Source of the DNA: Pelobates cultripes
Taxonomy: Eukaryota; Chordata; Amphibia; Anura; Pelobatidae
Direction of reading: 5' to 3'
Length of the DNA: 64,000 nucleotides
Assembly: GCA_933207985.1 (NCBI GenBank)
Contig: OW240916.1
Coordinates: forward strand, 263,911,147 to 263,975,146
Position 1 is the first letter of the stretch. Every line of letters starts with the position of its first letter. Positions 30,481 through 42,247 of this stretch are shown here, piece after piece. The translations under genes and the position numbers were made by a program. The notes below the pieces were generated by a model. The model was not told the DNA's origin. It was given only the letters and a program-made list of their open reading frames with translations, and searched no databases.

Positions 30481-33400
30481 CTCTGCAGCTTTGCTGTTTA
30501 AAAATTCTGATTCACATTCAAGATGGCCCCTTCCATTTTGAAAAAAATAGATCTTAAATTGGTAACTACAGCTAAAAGTGCTACGGTTTAGTAAGATGCA
30601 AAAAACTAATGTGTTTAGCATAATCTACCCATTGATTTAACTGGAGGTTTATCTCAAAACACGTTTTGAAAAATGAAATAATTGCTATATGGTGGCAAAG
30701 TCATGTGAAAAAGGACTCAACAAGTGAGCACAACACATCTATTTTTGTAAAACTGTAAAGTTCTAGAAATCATCATAAACTTAAAACGTACATAAATGGT
30801 GGTATTTGCAAAAAAAAAAGAGCAAGTTTTGCAGGTGATTTTTCAATGTTTTTGTCAACTGTGTCCATTCCAGTGAAGTGACAGTTCCCCTTTATTCGGT
30901 TACAGTTGTAATGGGATTTACTGGATGGATGCTCCAGTCTAGTTTTTTTGGTGGACTAATGTGTGCAGAGGTCATGTAAAGCTTCTTACAGTGTGTGAAT
31001 ATTGCATTTCTGCATCGCTAGCAGGTGTACTTGGTACTTTACAGATTACAATTGCTGTAGACAAGCGGTACAGTAAATGCAGTCAGTATGCTGACATAAG
31101 AGATGGTACAGTTCGTGTTGTGTATTGTTGGAGTGGGTTACACTGTCAGTGGATATTGAAGGAGTCTGGGAAAGAAACGATAGTGCAATAAATGGACAAG
31201 TTAAATCTGTTGTGTTTTACGAATGTATTGCTTCGTTTAAAGTGTTTTATTTGTGGATTTATTGAGGCTTGTAGTTTGATTGGGTACAGTTAAGTAGAAA
31301 ATGTTGGATTGAACACAGTGTGGAGTTTCTTTTTAATTAAAGGAGAGTGTAAAGTGTATGTGGGTACATGAAAATGTAAGTGATTCATCTGAATAAAATG
31401 GATTTTAGACGACAAATGAACAAATTCAGAAATTTGGTTAGTTCATAAACTCACCGAATCGCCTGTTGCAAAATACTTTTTTTGCATATGGGTTAAAATT
31501 ATTTTAATTAGGTTAATTAATCAATTAACCAAATTTCGTAATTGATCCTTTTGACAACTGCCAGGCATTTTATATGGACATATCACTTAAACACATTTAT
31601 GGTGGGTTACACGCGCATTTTGCAGATCACACCAAGTGTGCAGGGTTTGTCAGTATCCCTATCGGAACAGCATATAGATTGATTGCTCGAACACTTCAAT
31701 CTACTTGGATACAGTAAACAATAGCCTTTATTCCAGTTTCACATTCGGACTGGGGCATGCACGGAGGGAATCTTAGATCAACACAAATACCAGCTACACA
31801 TTCCTGTTATGTAAATTTCCTGCATTTAGATAAATGTCTGAGTCATTTTACGGACACCTCATCCATGACTGTTGGATAACTGCTAATTTCTTTTAATTGA
31901 TCTCGCATCTCTTCTCTACTACTTTTGACCTGGAATTTTATAATTTAACCCTTGCACTCTGCTGTTAGATTATCTGTACAGAATATTTGTGTTATGTTAT
32001 TGTTTGGTCTGATGTATAAAATATTCACTTTGTGTTTTCTTTGGTTTGGAGTTTGCAATAAAGTTTGAAGAGCTGACATTGAAAAAAAAAAAATGGTGGT
32101 ATTTGCAGCCCAGTTCAGTTGGTGATTTATTTTGTAAAACTGAATTTTACTGTAGTGGAATTTAGTAAATACAGTATGCAGTGTATTTACAAGAGATTAG
32201 AGGGCAGAGTATTTGCATAATTACACATAACATGTTTTAAGTGGACTAAGAATTCTTGGTATATTTGTTGAAATAAACTGTTATGTTATGTAACAAAAAC
32301 AACAATCGTAATAACTGGGGGGAGAAGTAGAAAAGGGAGATGAGTAAGGGGGGGTTGAAGGGATTTGGTACATCTATCGGAGGCCAATTGCATCTGACTA
32401 AGGATATACTGGAGCGATTGTATGTGCCTAATGTAGAATGTTACTGTAGAATATTGCATATTCTATGTTTCTATTGATTATATATGGATGTGTGGATTGA
32501 CATAAGTAACAGATGGTATAAGTCACAAGGCTTTCTTTGTCCGAGAGCTCTGGAATGTGGATTTGGGGGTTTTGTCCTTATTTGGCTAGAGTTAAACGCT
32601 GACGTTAGTATGAGCACATCTATATAGTAACAGAGGGGCACGAGGTTGCTCTCTCTTGGCTCTCTCTCTTGGCTCTTGGCTCTCTCTGGCTCTCTTTCTC
32701 GATGTAAAGATGTAAGGATGTAAAGAAGTCCAGCAATTACCATGTGCTGTTGAATGTCCATTATCCTGTAACATCCTTTGTTGTTTTATTATGTATCCGT
32801 AACTAAGAATAACCCTGAAGAAACCGTAAGTCAGATTGCGTATTAATACTTTTAAATAATATAGACATATATTATTGTGGCGAGCATTTGGCCCAAGACT
32901 ATATATACAAAAGACGTGTATATATATATAGCAATCAACTGAAGACAAGAAGATTTAATGTTGCCGACCGTTCCAACCAGATTTTACAGTTACCCAAGTT
33001 TTAATACATTTGCTACAAGGTAGTCATATCTTGCACAATTCGTCATTGGTTTGGATAAATCATTAAGCAGCTTGTAGGGTTTGTTTCCAATTGAGCATAA
33101 AATTGTATAGTACGATAAAGCTATCGGGCTTTCAAAGACCAAGGCAAATAAGAGTTTAGGATAGTATTGTGCCAAAAATCCCATTCTTTACTCATCAGAT
33201 GTGATCTAACATGTCCCTCATATGCACCATTTTGTGATTATAAAGTGGATGAGCTCTGTTTGCAAGTGGATGTTTGGGGTCACCCATTTACAGGCTAACA
33301 GAGTTAGTGCTGCTATAATAGAATATTATATATATTTTTATGTCTCCAATTACTTGTCCTGAAAAATCTACAAATTCAATATCACCTGTGTGACAGTTAT

Positions 33401-33938
33401 TGTTTATACAAACTAAAAAAAAAAAATCAAATTTAGAAATCTGAACTCAGTGGGACAGATATACATTTGGAGCCACAAATAGCAGATCTGTGAGGGAGTC
33501 TCAGAAAATATTATAATTTCATAAATGGGATTGAATTTTTTTCCAGTGCTTTATTTTTTATTATCCAAAAAACCAATGAGACTTCGTATGCAAAGTTACT
33601 AAATTATCCAGTGATTTGGACTGAATATGAAAACTCCTCATGACTTTGGTAAACAAACCATACAAAGATACATGTATATACTTACTTTGAATAAACCAGA
33701 CAAGACTTCCTTTGCCTTTCATATAAAATAACTAAATACGATATCTCTGCAATCCGGACACAGTTATTTTTAAGCATGGTTTTTTTTTAATTCTCAGAAA
33801 AACTCCCTAAGCATCATACTCATATAATTGTTCTTACCACCTATGTCTACAGTTCACTTAGCACTTTACATTCCATTCCTTATCACAAAATGGAAGTGGA
33901 TTAAACAATGTTCAATCACAGAGCTCCTTAAATGTTAA
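30481..33938. other. Gene-free stretch
   Basis: No gene recognised. A palindrome GGTTAATTAATCAATTAACC lies at about 31512-31531. A CT-rich run (GGCTCTCTCTCTT repeated) occupies about 32648-32702. An AAAAAAAAAAATGG tract at 32082 follows an AATAAA at 32057, perhaps the tail of a retroposed sequence. Confidence 0.45.
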
Positions 33939-34281
33939 AGGACCACTATAGTGCCAGGAAAACATACTCCCGCCGGGCTCTGGGGGGAGGAAGAGATTAA
34001 ACTCACCTCTTTCTCCAGCGCCAGGCGGGGAGCTCTCCTACTTCTCTCAGCCTCCTCTCCTCCACTTCGGCTGAATGCGCATGCTGAATGCGCAGTGAGA
34101 AGCGCGGAAGCCCTCTAGCAGCTGTCATTGAGACAGCCACTAGAGGCTGGATTAACCCATTTATAAACATAGCAGTTTCTCTGAAACTGCTATGTTTATA
34201 AAAAAAAGGTTAAACCTAGCTGGACCAGGCACCCAGACCACTTCATTAAGCTGAAGTGGTCTGGGTGCCTATAGTGAGCCT
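33939..34281 (+). mobile_element. TTAA-flanked MITE, second long copy
   Basis: AGGACCACTATAGTGCCAGG at the left and GGTGCCTATAGTGAGCCT at the right are flanked by TTAA at 33935-33938 and 34282-34285. The interior matches 26904-27397 with internal deletions (part of the left hairpin and the central GC-rich segment). Confidence 0.85.
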
Positions 34282-34427
34282 TTAAACAAATCTTTCAAAG
34301 AACATGAAATCAACCGGGAATATAATTTCCCTGCCTCAATGAATCTTCGATAAAAGTAGCAACATGTTTTTTTAATGTGCAATTGTATTGTTTATGCCCC
34401 AGGTTAATACTGTATATTAAAAGACAA

Positions 34428-35600
34428 GAACAAAATAAAAAGGATAACAGTGCGCCTAAAAGGAATAATATGACATATACAGAGTATAAAAATAATAGAA
34501 TATAAAGTTAAAATAATAAAAGTCCAAAACACTTATCAAGAGTCCATAATAGTAGGTTCTTTTTGAAGAGACAAGGAATCTTGGGACGTCAGACGGTGTC
34601 GGGTCTTCACAATGGTATGCTCGAATCCAGTGAAGAATATATGGAAGGGAAATAGAAACAAGAACTCCAAAATAAAGAAAAATGGCAATAAAGTGTCTTA
34701 TGCCAAATTAAATTCTTTATTATAAAGTAATTAAATAAAATATCTAAATGTGTTTCGCCTCAAAAGGCTTCTTCAAGTAGATAATAGTGAAAATAGTAAA
34801 AGAAGCTACTATTTTCACTATTATCTACTTGAAGAAGCCTTTTGAGGCGAAACGCGTTTAGATATTTTATTTAATTACTTTATAATAAAGAATTTAATTT
34901 GGCATAAGACACTTTATTGCCATTTTTCTTTATTTTATTTTATTTTTATTTTACTTCTGCACCTGACCTACATCCACAAGGAGCCTAAAAGAATCCATAG
35001 GTGGGGATTATACCACCCAAACGTTTTCATCGAGCAGTACAAGTCTGCTCTAGAGAATGTAAGTAATTTTCTTTATATCCTTACGTTCAACTATACACAG
35101 AGAGCACTATATTCTTATTCTCTCATTTTGGGTCGAACAATATCAACTCGAACACCGAACCTGGGCCAGATATCCTCCAATCAAACACTTATTGTGTATA
35201 TCCTTCAGTGGGGATCATTCCACTTCACGTGCATAATATCAGAGCTAGGATCTAGCTCTGAAAATTGGGAGTACGACTATTTTCACTATTTTAGAATTTT
35301 ATTTTCATTTGATATACTGCACCATTGGAGTTCTTGTTTCTATTTCCCTTCCATATATTCTTCACTGGATTCGAGCATACCATTGTGAAGACCCGACACC
35401 GTCTGACGTCCCAAGATTCCTTGTCTCTTCAAATAGAACCTACTATTATGGACTCTTGATAAGTGTTTTGGACTTTTATTATTTTAACTTTTTATATTCT
35501 ATTATTTTTATACTCTGTATATGTCATATTATTCCTTTTAGGCGCACTCTTATCCTTTTTATTTTGTTCTTGTCTTTTAATAACCTAGGGGATTATAGGG
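34428..35600. repeat. Large inverted repeat with hammerhead-like motifs
   Basis: The reverse complement of 34428-34797 matches 34801-34936 and then 35326-35600. About 390 bp (34937-35325) are present only in the right arm. Both arms carry, 25-60 bp from the centre, the motif TTGAAGAAGCC-TTTTGA-GGCGAAAC. The left copy has CACAT where the right has GCGTT, as expected of CpG decay. This may be two element copies joined head to head. Confidence 0.85.
34827..34857 (+). ncRNA. Hammerhead-like motif (degenerate), right arm
   Basis: CTTGAAGAAGCC, loop TTTTGA, GGCGAAACGCGTT. It shares stem GCC/GGC and the GAAAC-GCGT end with 20545. An inverted copy is at about 34745-34775. It has one extra A relative to the canonical core. 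Confidence 0.4.
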
Positions 35601-36990
35601 GATTCCCCTCTGAGAAGTGCTGCCTTTTTCTTTTATTTGTGTGGCAGTTGAGCGCTGATTTTTCCTTTTTTCTAATACTGTATATTGTAGATGCTCTCCA
35701 GGACATATTTGAACATTAGATGAATTTCAGTGTATTCTGATGATATATAGTTAGAAACCACTGTTGTCTGGGAAAGAGGCACAGGGATCTAGAGGTCCAG
35801 AGCTCCTAGAGAAATACATTCAATAACCAATTAACACAAAAAGAGCAATTGTCCAACAGATCGGGTGACCATAGGAATATTTACATATGAATCCATGCCC
35901 CCAGTACCTGCACTGTGCCAAGGAGAAGGAAATGACTCTGAGTACCTATTGAGTAATGAGTATCTAATATTATTTTGCAGGCCCTAAATAAGGTTGCACC
36001 ATTGTGAACCCCAAGGCAGAGCAAAGACTATTCAGATAATATTTTTTCAATCATTAACATTGATCACTCTATTAGATTTGTTGAACTAATGGCTTATCAC
36101 AAATGTAATATCTTGTGAATGAGGAACACGTCTACTAATGCTGTGACATGTGTGCAAAGCTTTGTGGCACCATCTAGTGGTGTTGGGGCCTTGTGCATGA
36201 TTACTGTAACAAGGCAGCATCTTAATTTAGAATCTTAATTTTAGAATCTTAGTTTTAACCCCTAGGCAAACACAGTAATAATAGCAATCCATTAACAAAG
36301 CAGGTGTTCTGCTTTAAAAGGTAATTTCTCTCGGAAGAGAAGCACATTTCAGTGTGATGATGGCAGCCAATCTTCTGAACAAAGCACAGGAGAGCGTGAA
36401 ATACTGAGTACAAAGCAGTCTGCATTTGCATCCAGGTGTGAAAAAAAAGGAAAACTATAAAATGTAAACCATTATCGAATGTTTCTACTTTGCATCCATG
36501 TAAATAATTATCCTGTAGGTCTTCGTCATTATGCAAATTACTGTGATTCCATCTTTCCAGTCTGGAATACACTTACAGGAGAAGCTTACAGATGAATCAT
36601 TGTACAATCAAATGGTACAATGACTATTACATAACAATCTACACTATGGGGGCAGTGCATTTATATTTTACATTCTAAAACCTCTAGAGAATTATCTCTT
36701 CGTGACATTCCACTCACAATGTATTCTATAAAGACCCTACGCTAGTACGGAATGTCCTACTTATATTTAATATTTTTTTTATCGCATTTTAGCACAAGAT
36801 GCACAGAAAAGAAAAACACAAAATTAAAGTTTATTTTCATCGTCCAAATTTGATATAGCAATGAATAGCGAATTTACTAAAAACTGAGACCGATAACGGT
36901 GATTGCCATGGCGACTAGAAATTTCACCCTGGCGCCTGGAATTTTCAGCCCTTTGCTAAGCCGCACAGGAAACATTGAAGCTGGCCGCTG
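35601..36990. other. Gene-free stretch
   Basis: No coding region recognised. The CACCATCTAGTGGTG palindrome at about 36168-36182 is similar to GTGCCACCTAGTGGC at 25324, a word common in dispersed repeats. ATCTTAATTTTAGAATCTTA is tandemly repeated near 36220-36250. Confidence 0.45.
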
Positions 36991-36995
36991 CGGGC

Positions 36996-37266
36996 AGTGA
37001 ACAAGCTCACTGATACACACACGCTCACTACAGACAAGCTCACTGACATACACAAGCTCACTACAGACAAGCTCACTGAAACACACACAAGCTCACTACA
37101 GACAAGCTCACTGACACACACACAAGCTCACTAGAGACAAGCTCACTGATACACACACATGCTCACTACAGACAAGTTTACTGACACACACAAGCTCACT
37201 ACAGACAAGCTCACTGACACATACAAGCTCACTACAGACAAGCTCACTACAGACAAGCTCACTAAC
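36996..37266 (+). repeat. Minisatellite, CTCACTACAGACAAG units (left array)
   Basis: Units of about 24-34 bp built from CACTGACACACACAAGCTCACTACAGACAAG. The same unit resumes at 38016, beyond an inverted-repeat element. Frames through it give artificial Val/Ser/Leu-rich peptides. Confidence 0.9.
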
Positions 37267-37399
37267 ACAAAAAATACAGGTATAACTACCCAGGTGCAGT
37301 GTGTATACAATGAATACAAAAAGGTAATTACCCTTCTGGGTTTTAGGTATAACAAAAGGATTCCTCTCAATCCCCAATACAAATAGCAAAAACAGGATA

Positions 37400-38015
37400 T
37401 ACCTAAGAACAGAAACAGAGAAAGAAGAAAAGCTCATACAGTAATGACGTTAATTGTAATAAACCCCAGTTTTCATGGTTGCACTCACGGAGTAGCAGAA
37501 AATTCAGGCTCATCAATAATATGTAGAATCCCACAGATCCAGCAGTGTTCAAATGCCCAATAATGCATGTAAAGAGATATAAGGAAACATAGAGCAATAC
37601 TGATATAACATTAAATCACAAACGTTAAAAAACAATAACAATTAAAACGTTTTTAATTATTATTATTTTTTATTGTTTTGTATGCTGTTATTTTTGCCTA
37701 CAACACCTGTGAGGATCCCTATACTCCATACTACCGAGATTAGGACCGGGGAATACATAGTTGCATTGAGGGGCCTTTTATTTTATTGTATGCTGTAAGT
37801 GTAACCATTAAAGCGTGTGATTTAATTTTATATCCGTTTCCTTATATCTCTTTACATGCATTATTGGACATCTGAACACTGCTGAATCTGTGGGATTCTA
37901 CATATTATTGACAAGCCTGAGTTTTCTGCTACTCTGTGTGTGCAGCCTTAAAAACTGGGGTTTATTACAATTAACGTTATTACCCTATGAGCTTTTCTTT
38001 CTCTGTTCATGTTCT
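37400..38015. mobile_element. Inverted-repeat element between two minisatellite arrays
   Basis: Left arm from about 37402 (AAGAACAGAAACAGAGAAAG) to 37595 is complementary to 37845-38013 (ending CTTTCTCTGTTCATGTTCTT), with matches such as TGTGGGATTCTACATATTATTGA. The spacer of about 250 bp is AT-rich. It probably is a foldback or MITE-type insertion. Confidence 0.75.
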
Positions 38016-38512
38016 TAAGTTCACTAACACACATGCTCACTACAGACAAGCTCACTGACACACATGCTCACTACAGACGAGTTCACTAACACACATGCTC
38101 ACTACAGACAAGCTCACTGGCAAACATGCTCACTAAGATAAGCTCACTAACACACATGCTCACTATAGAAAAGCTCACTGACATACATGCTCACTAAGAT
38201 AAGTTCACTAACCCACATGCTCACTACAGAAATGCTCACTGACTCATATGCTCACTAAAGGCAAGCTAACTGACACACATGCTCACTACAGACAAGCTCA
38301 CTGATATACACACAAGCTCACTACAGACAAACTCACTGACACACTCAAGCACACTACAGACAAGCTCACTGACACACACACACACATGCTCACTAAAGAC
38401 AATCTCACTAGCACACATGCTCACAACAGACAAGTTCACTGAAACAAACACAATCTCACTACAGACAAGCTCACTGACACACACAAGCTCACTCACTAGC
38501 AGGCACATACAC
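38016..38512 (+). repeat. Minisatellite, CTCACTACAGACAAG units (right array)
   Basis: Same unit as 36996-37266 with more variants (CACACATGCTCACTACAGACAAG, and CTCACTAAGATAAG). About 18-20 units. Confidence 0.9.
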
Positions 38513-39213
38513 ATACAAGATCACTCTGTCATGCTAAGTATTGGAAGCCTACCTGGCACTGGAGGGTGAGGCTGTGGGAGAACTGGGAGGTAATTTTCAG
38601 GCGTCTTTCTGCAGCAAGGTCCTCTGCTAGAGAGTGTGGGCAGATCTCCATGTGGGGCAGAGCTTCCATATGGGGAGATGATATTCTATGCTGGGGCAGA
38701 GCTTTTGTGCTGTGGATGCTGAACAACTAACGGACTAGGCGGAACTAACGTAGAGAGGACGGAATTAACGTAGAGAGGGCCCTGGTGCAAAAATTGTTTT
38801 GGGCCCCTGAAGACACATGCTCATCGGGTGTCCCTAAGTGCACGGTCCACTTGATGGACCACGGTGTAACCAAAACACCAGCACTGCCTGTAGTTCCACC
38901 ACTGCGCCTTCCTTATTACAGGCAAGAAACCTTTTCACGGAAACTGGAAAACCTTTTCAGGAGATGCAAGATACGTTTTATTGGTGCTCAGAAGGGGCTG
39001 TGGTGAAGTGTGTGTATATAGGAGTCTGTTTATAGTGTGATTTGTGTAACTAGGGGCTGTACTGTGAGCACGTGCTCACGTATAGGAGCTTTTAAGATTG
39101 TGTGTGTGCTGAGAGGGCCTGTAAAGTTTGCGCATGTGCATATAGGGACTGCAGTGTGAATGTATGAGTATTGGGGTTACATTGTGTGCTTATCAAGGAG
39201 CTGTAGTGTGTTG

Positions 39214-39264
<51 letters not shown>

Positions 39265-39640
39265 CATTCAGTGTGTAATGGGGTGAAGTATGTATGTATG
39301 TGTGTTTGTGGGGGGGGGGTGAATGTATGTGGGGATGAAGTGTGTATGTGGGTGAAGAGATAATGTGTGGGATGAAGTGTCTGAGGGGTGCACCGTATGT
39401 GTATGCAAAGGTATACTCTGTGTGGATGGGAGTGTACTGCATGTGGGAAGTTCACTGTCTGTGAGGGTGTACTGTGTTCAGGGGGGGTAGAGAGTGGGAT
39501 AGGGAAGGGATTTTACATTTTAACTTTAATAAGAGATCTTATCTTGTAGGGAGGGGGTGGCACAATCAGATCTGTGGTGGTTGAGAAGGCTGCCTATCCA
39601 TTGGGTACAGGGGAGGTCACGAGATGAGAGCTCTCTCTTG
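38513..39640. other. Gene-free stretch with an AT microsatellite
   Basis: No gene recognised. (AT)n at about 39211-39262; a G-run at 39310-39318; TGTGTGTATG-type simple sequence around 39270-39420. Confidence 0.5.
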
Positions 39641-39649
39641 GAGCTCAGA

Positions 39650-39745
39650 CACTTACACCGACTGACCCATACACACACAGACTGCTCATCCCCCACAATG
39701 ACTGACCCATACACACACAGACTGCCCCCCACCCACACACACACA
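39650..39745 (+). repeat. Short minisatellite CAGACTGACCCATACACACA
   Basis: Two to three units of CTGACCCATACACACACAGA next to the CR1 3' end. The same unit forms the large array at 49672-50410. Confidence 0.8.
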
Positions 39746-40991
39746 TAGTTACATAGTTACATAGCTGAAAAGAGACTTGCGTCCATCAAGTTCAGCCTTC
39801 CTCAAATTTGTTTTTTTGCTGTTGATCGAAAAGAAGGCAAAAAACCCAGTTTGAAGCACTTCCAATTTTGCAACAAGCTAGGAAAAAAATTCGTTCTTGA
39901 CCCCAGAATGGCAGTCAGATTTATCCTTGGATCAAGCAGTTATTACCCTACATTGAAAGATTATATCCTTGAATATTCTGTTTTTGCAAGTATGCATCTA
40001 GTATCTGTTTGAACATCTGTATGGACTCTGATAAAACTACTTCTTCAGGCAGAGAATTCCACATCCTGATTGTTCTTACAGTAAAAAAACCTTTCCTTTG
40101 CCTTAGACGAAATCTTCTTTCTTCCAGTCTAAACGCATGACCTCGTGTCCTATTTAAAATCCGGTTTGTGAATAGATTTCCGCACAATGGTTTGTATTGG
40201 CCCTGAATATATATGTATAATGTTATCATATCCCCTCTCAGGCAACGTTTTTCTAAACTAAATAGGTTTACATTTGTTAACCTTTCTTCATAGCTGAAAT
40301 GTTCCATTACTTTTATTAATTTTGTAGCCCGCCTCTGCACTTTTTCTAGTGCCATAATATCCTTCTTTAGAACAGGTGCCCAAAATTGCACAGCATATTC
40401 AATATGTGGTCTTACCAGTGATTTATAAAGAGGCAAAATGATATTCTCGTCCCGAGAATGAATGCCCTTTTTCATGCATGACAATACCTTACTGGCCTTG
40501 GCCACTGCGGATTGACATTGCACATTGTTGCATAGTTTGTTGTCTATAACAATTCCCAAGTCCTTTTTGTGTGTTGTTATCCCTAATTCGCTTCCATTAA
40601 GGGTATATGTTGCTTGTGTATTCTTTATGCCGAAGTGCATAACTTTGCATTTTTCAACATTAACTTTCATCTTCCATTTGAGTGCCCAATCCCCCAGTCT
40701 ATCTAAATCCCTCTGCAGCAAAGTAATATCTTGCTCACATTGTATTATTTTACAGAGTTTTGTGTCATCTGCAAACACTGAAACATGACTTTTAATGCTG
40801 TCTTCAAGATCATTTATAAACATGTTAAATAGAAAGGGTCCCAGAATAGACCCCTGAGGGACACCACTTGCCACCTCTGTCCAGCTTAAAAATGTACCAT
40901 TAATGACAACTCTTTGTACTCTGTTTTGAAGCCAATGTTCTACCCAAGAACAAGCATTTTCATCTAGACCGATTTCCTTGAGTTTGAACAC
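39745..40991 (-). mobile_element. CR1 LINE, antisense, 5'-truncated
   Basis: An uninterrupted reverse-strand frame 40991-39948 (347 codons) encodes the C-terminal half of a CR1 reverse transcriptase: SGVPQGSILGPFLF (block B), VFADDTKL (catalytic FADD), then thumb and tail (VRPHIEYAVQFW, RRATKLI, FTVRTIRMWNSLP). The RT fingers and the endonuclease are missing, so it cannot move by itself. The 3' UTR ends at ACATAGTTACATAGTTACATAG (39747-39765), a repeated ACATAGTT word typical of CR1-type tails. A separate 3' fragment lies at 57800-58020. Confidence 0.92.
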
Positions 40992-40999
40992 ACAGGAAG

Positions 41000-41134
41000 G
41001 AGAAATAATCTATCACTCCACAAAGAACTCCCCAATGAAAATAATAAAGTACCCTATAACTTAAGATAAATCAGGGTACTTTATTATTTTCATTGGGAAG
41101 TTTTTTGTGGAGTGATAGATTATCTCTCCTCCCT
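41000..41134. repeat. Hairpin repeat beside the CR1
   Basis: 41000-41052 is nearly the reverse complement of 41073-41134 (GATAATCTATCACTCCAC... against ...GTGGAGTGATAGATTATC), with a 20-base loop. It abuts the 5' end of the CR1. Confidence 0.8.
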
Positions 41135-41499
41135 CCCCTCTATAAACTGTACCTTTTACTAGTTTGCTATGCTGGGGACTCTCGCTTCAAATAGACAGTG
41201 AATGATTTAGAGGTGTAGATAGGGCTCTTTCACCCATCTTGTTTTCACCCTTTTAATTTTTTCACTCCTGTAAGAGCGCCCCTACCCTTCTGATTAACTG
41301 GTTATTACGTACCATTTTCGGTGTGTGCAGAGCTACCATCAAGATCCCCTTTGTAATAAGGGTCTCCTAATTTACTGGTATATATTTTTGGATGACCCCC
41401 TACTCTGTAGCTCTGAGGTAGGCACCTGGATAGTGTGTATGCTCTCACAAGTGCACTGTGATTGCATCGACCTATCCTTTTGATTACTATTTTTTGCAT

Positions 41500-42247
41500 T
41501 TTCATTATTTATATAATCTCATGTAATTTAATTTTAAAAAATTAAAAAATATGATGAAAAATTGAACAAAATAAAAAAAATTTACTTTTACTTGAAAAAT
41601 CTTTTACTCATCTACAAAAGCGAATGAAAAAAACTGCTAAATAGATTCAAAATTTTGTCCTGGGTTTAAAAATACCCAGTGTTTACATGCTTTTTTTGCA
41701 AGTTATAGGGCTATAAGTGCAAGTAGGATATTGCGGTTTTAAAACATACATTTTTTTAAATTTATCAATAGTGACATTGTAACACTGTTATCTGTCATAA
41801 ATCTCTGAATAACACCCCACATGTACATATTTTTTTAAAGTAGACAACCCAGGGTATTCAATATGGGGTATGTCCAGTCTTTTTTAGTAGCCACTTAGTC
41901 ACAAACACTGGCCAAAGTTAGCGTTCATATTTGTTTGTGTGTGAAAAAAGAAAAAACTAAATTGAACGCTAATTTTGGCCAGTGTTTGTGACTAAGTGGC
42001 TACTAAAAAAAGACTGGACATACCCCATTGCAATACCTTGGGTTGTCTTCTTTTGCAAATGGTATGCCATCATGGGGCTAATTCTCATTCCTGGGCTACC
42101 ATATGCTCTCAAAGGCAACATAACCAACCTGGCCATTTTCAATGTAAAAATATTTGACCCATATATTTGACCCTGTAACTTTAAAAAAACGCTATAAAAC
42201 CTGTACATGGGGGGTACTGTTATACTCGGGAGAAATATTAGTGTTTC
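41500..42247 (+). mobile_element. Hairpin-bearing repeat, left portion
   Basis: Matches 58630-59020 and 59330-59600. It includes a long hairpin at 41869-42023 with arms GTATGTCCAGTC.../...GACTGGACATAC. It is cut at 42247 by an L1 insertion and resumes at 48137 with the duplicated target AAATATTAGTGTTTC. Family not named; it may be a non-autonomous DNA transposon. Confidence 0.75.

Noticed and set aside
32760..32960. Possible solo LTR ending near GTGGCGAGCATTTGGCCC
   Set aside because: No matching second LTR, no clear TG...CA borders and no target duplication.
34937..35325. An intron lost from the left arm of the inverted repeat
   Set aside because: The borders are not GT-AG; they share a short TT microhomology, which fits a deletion better.
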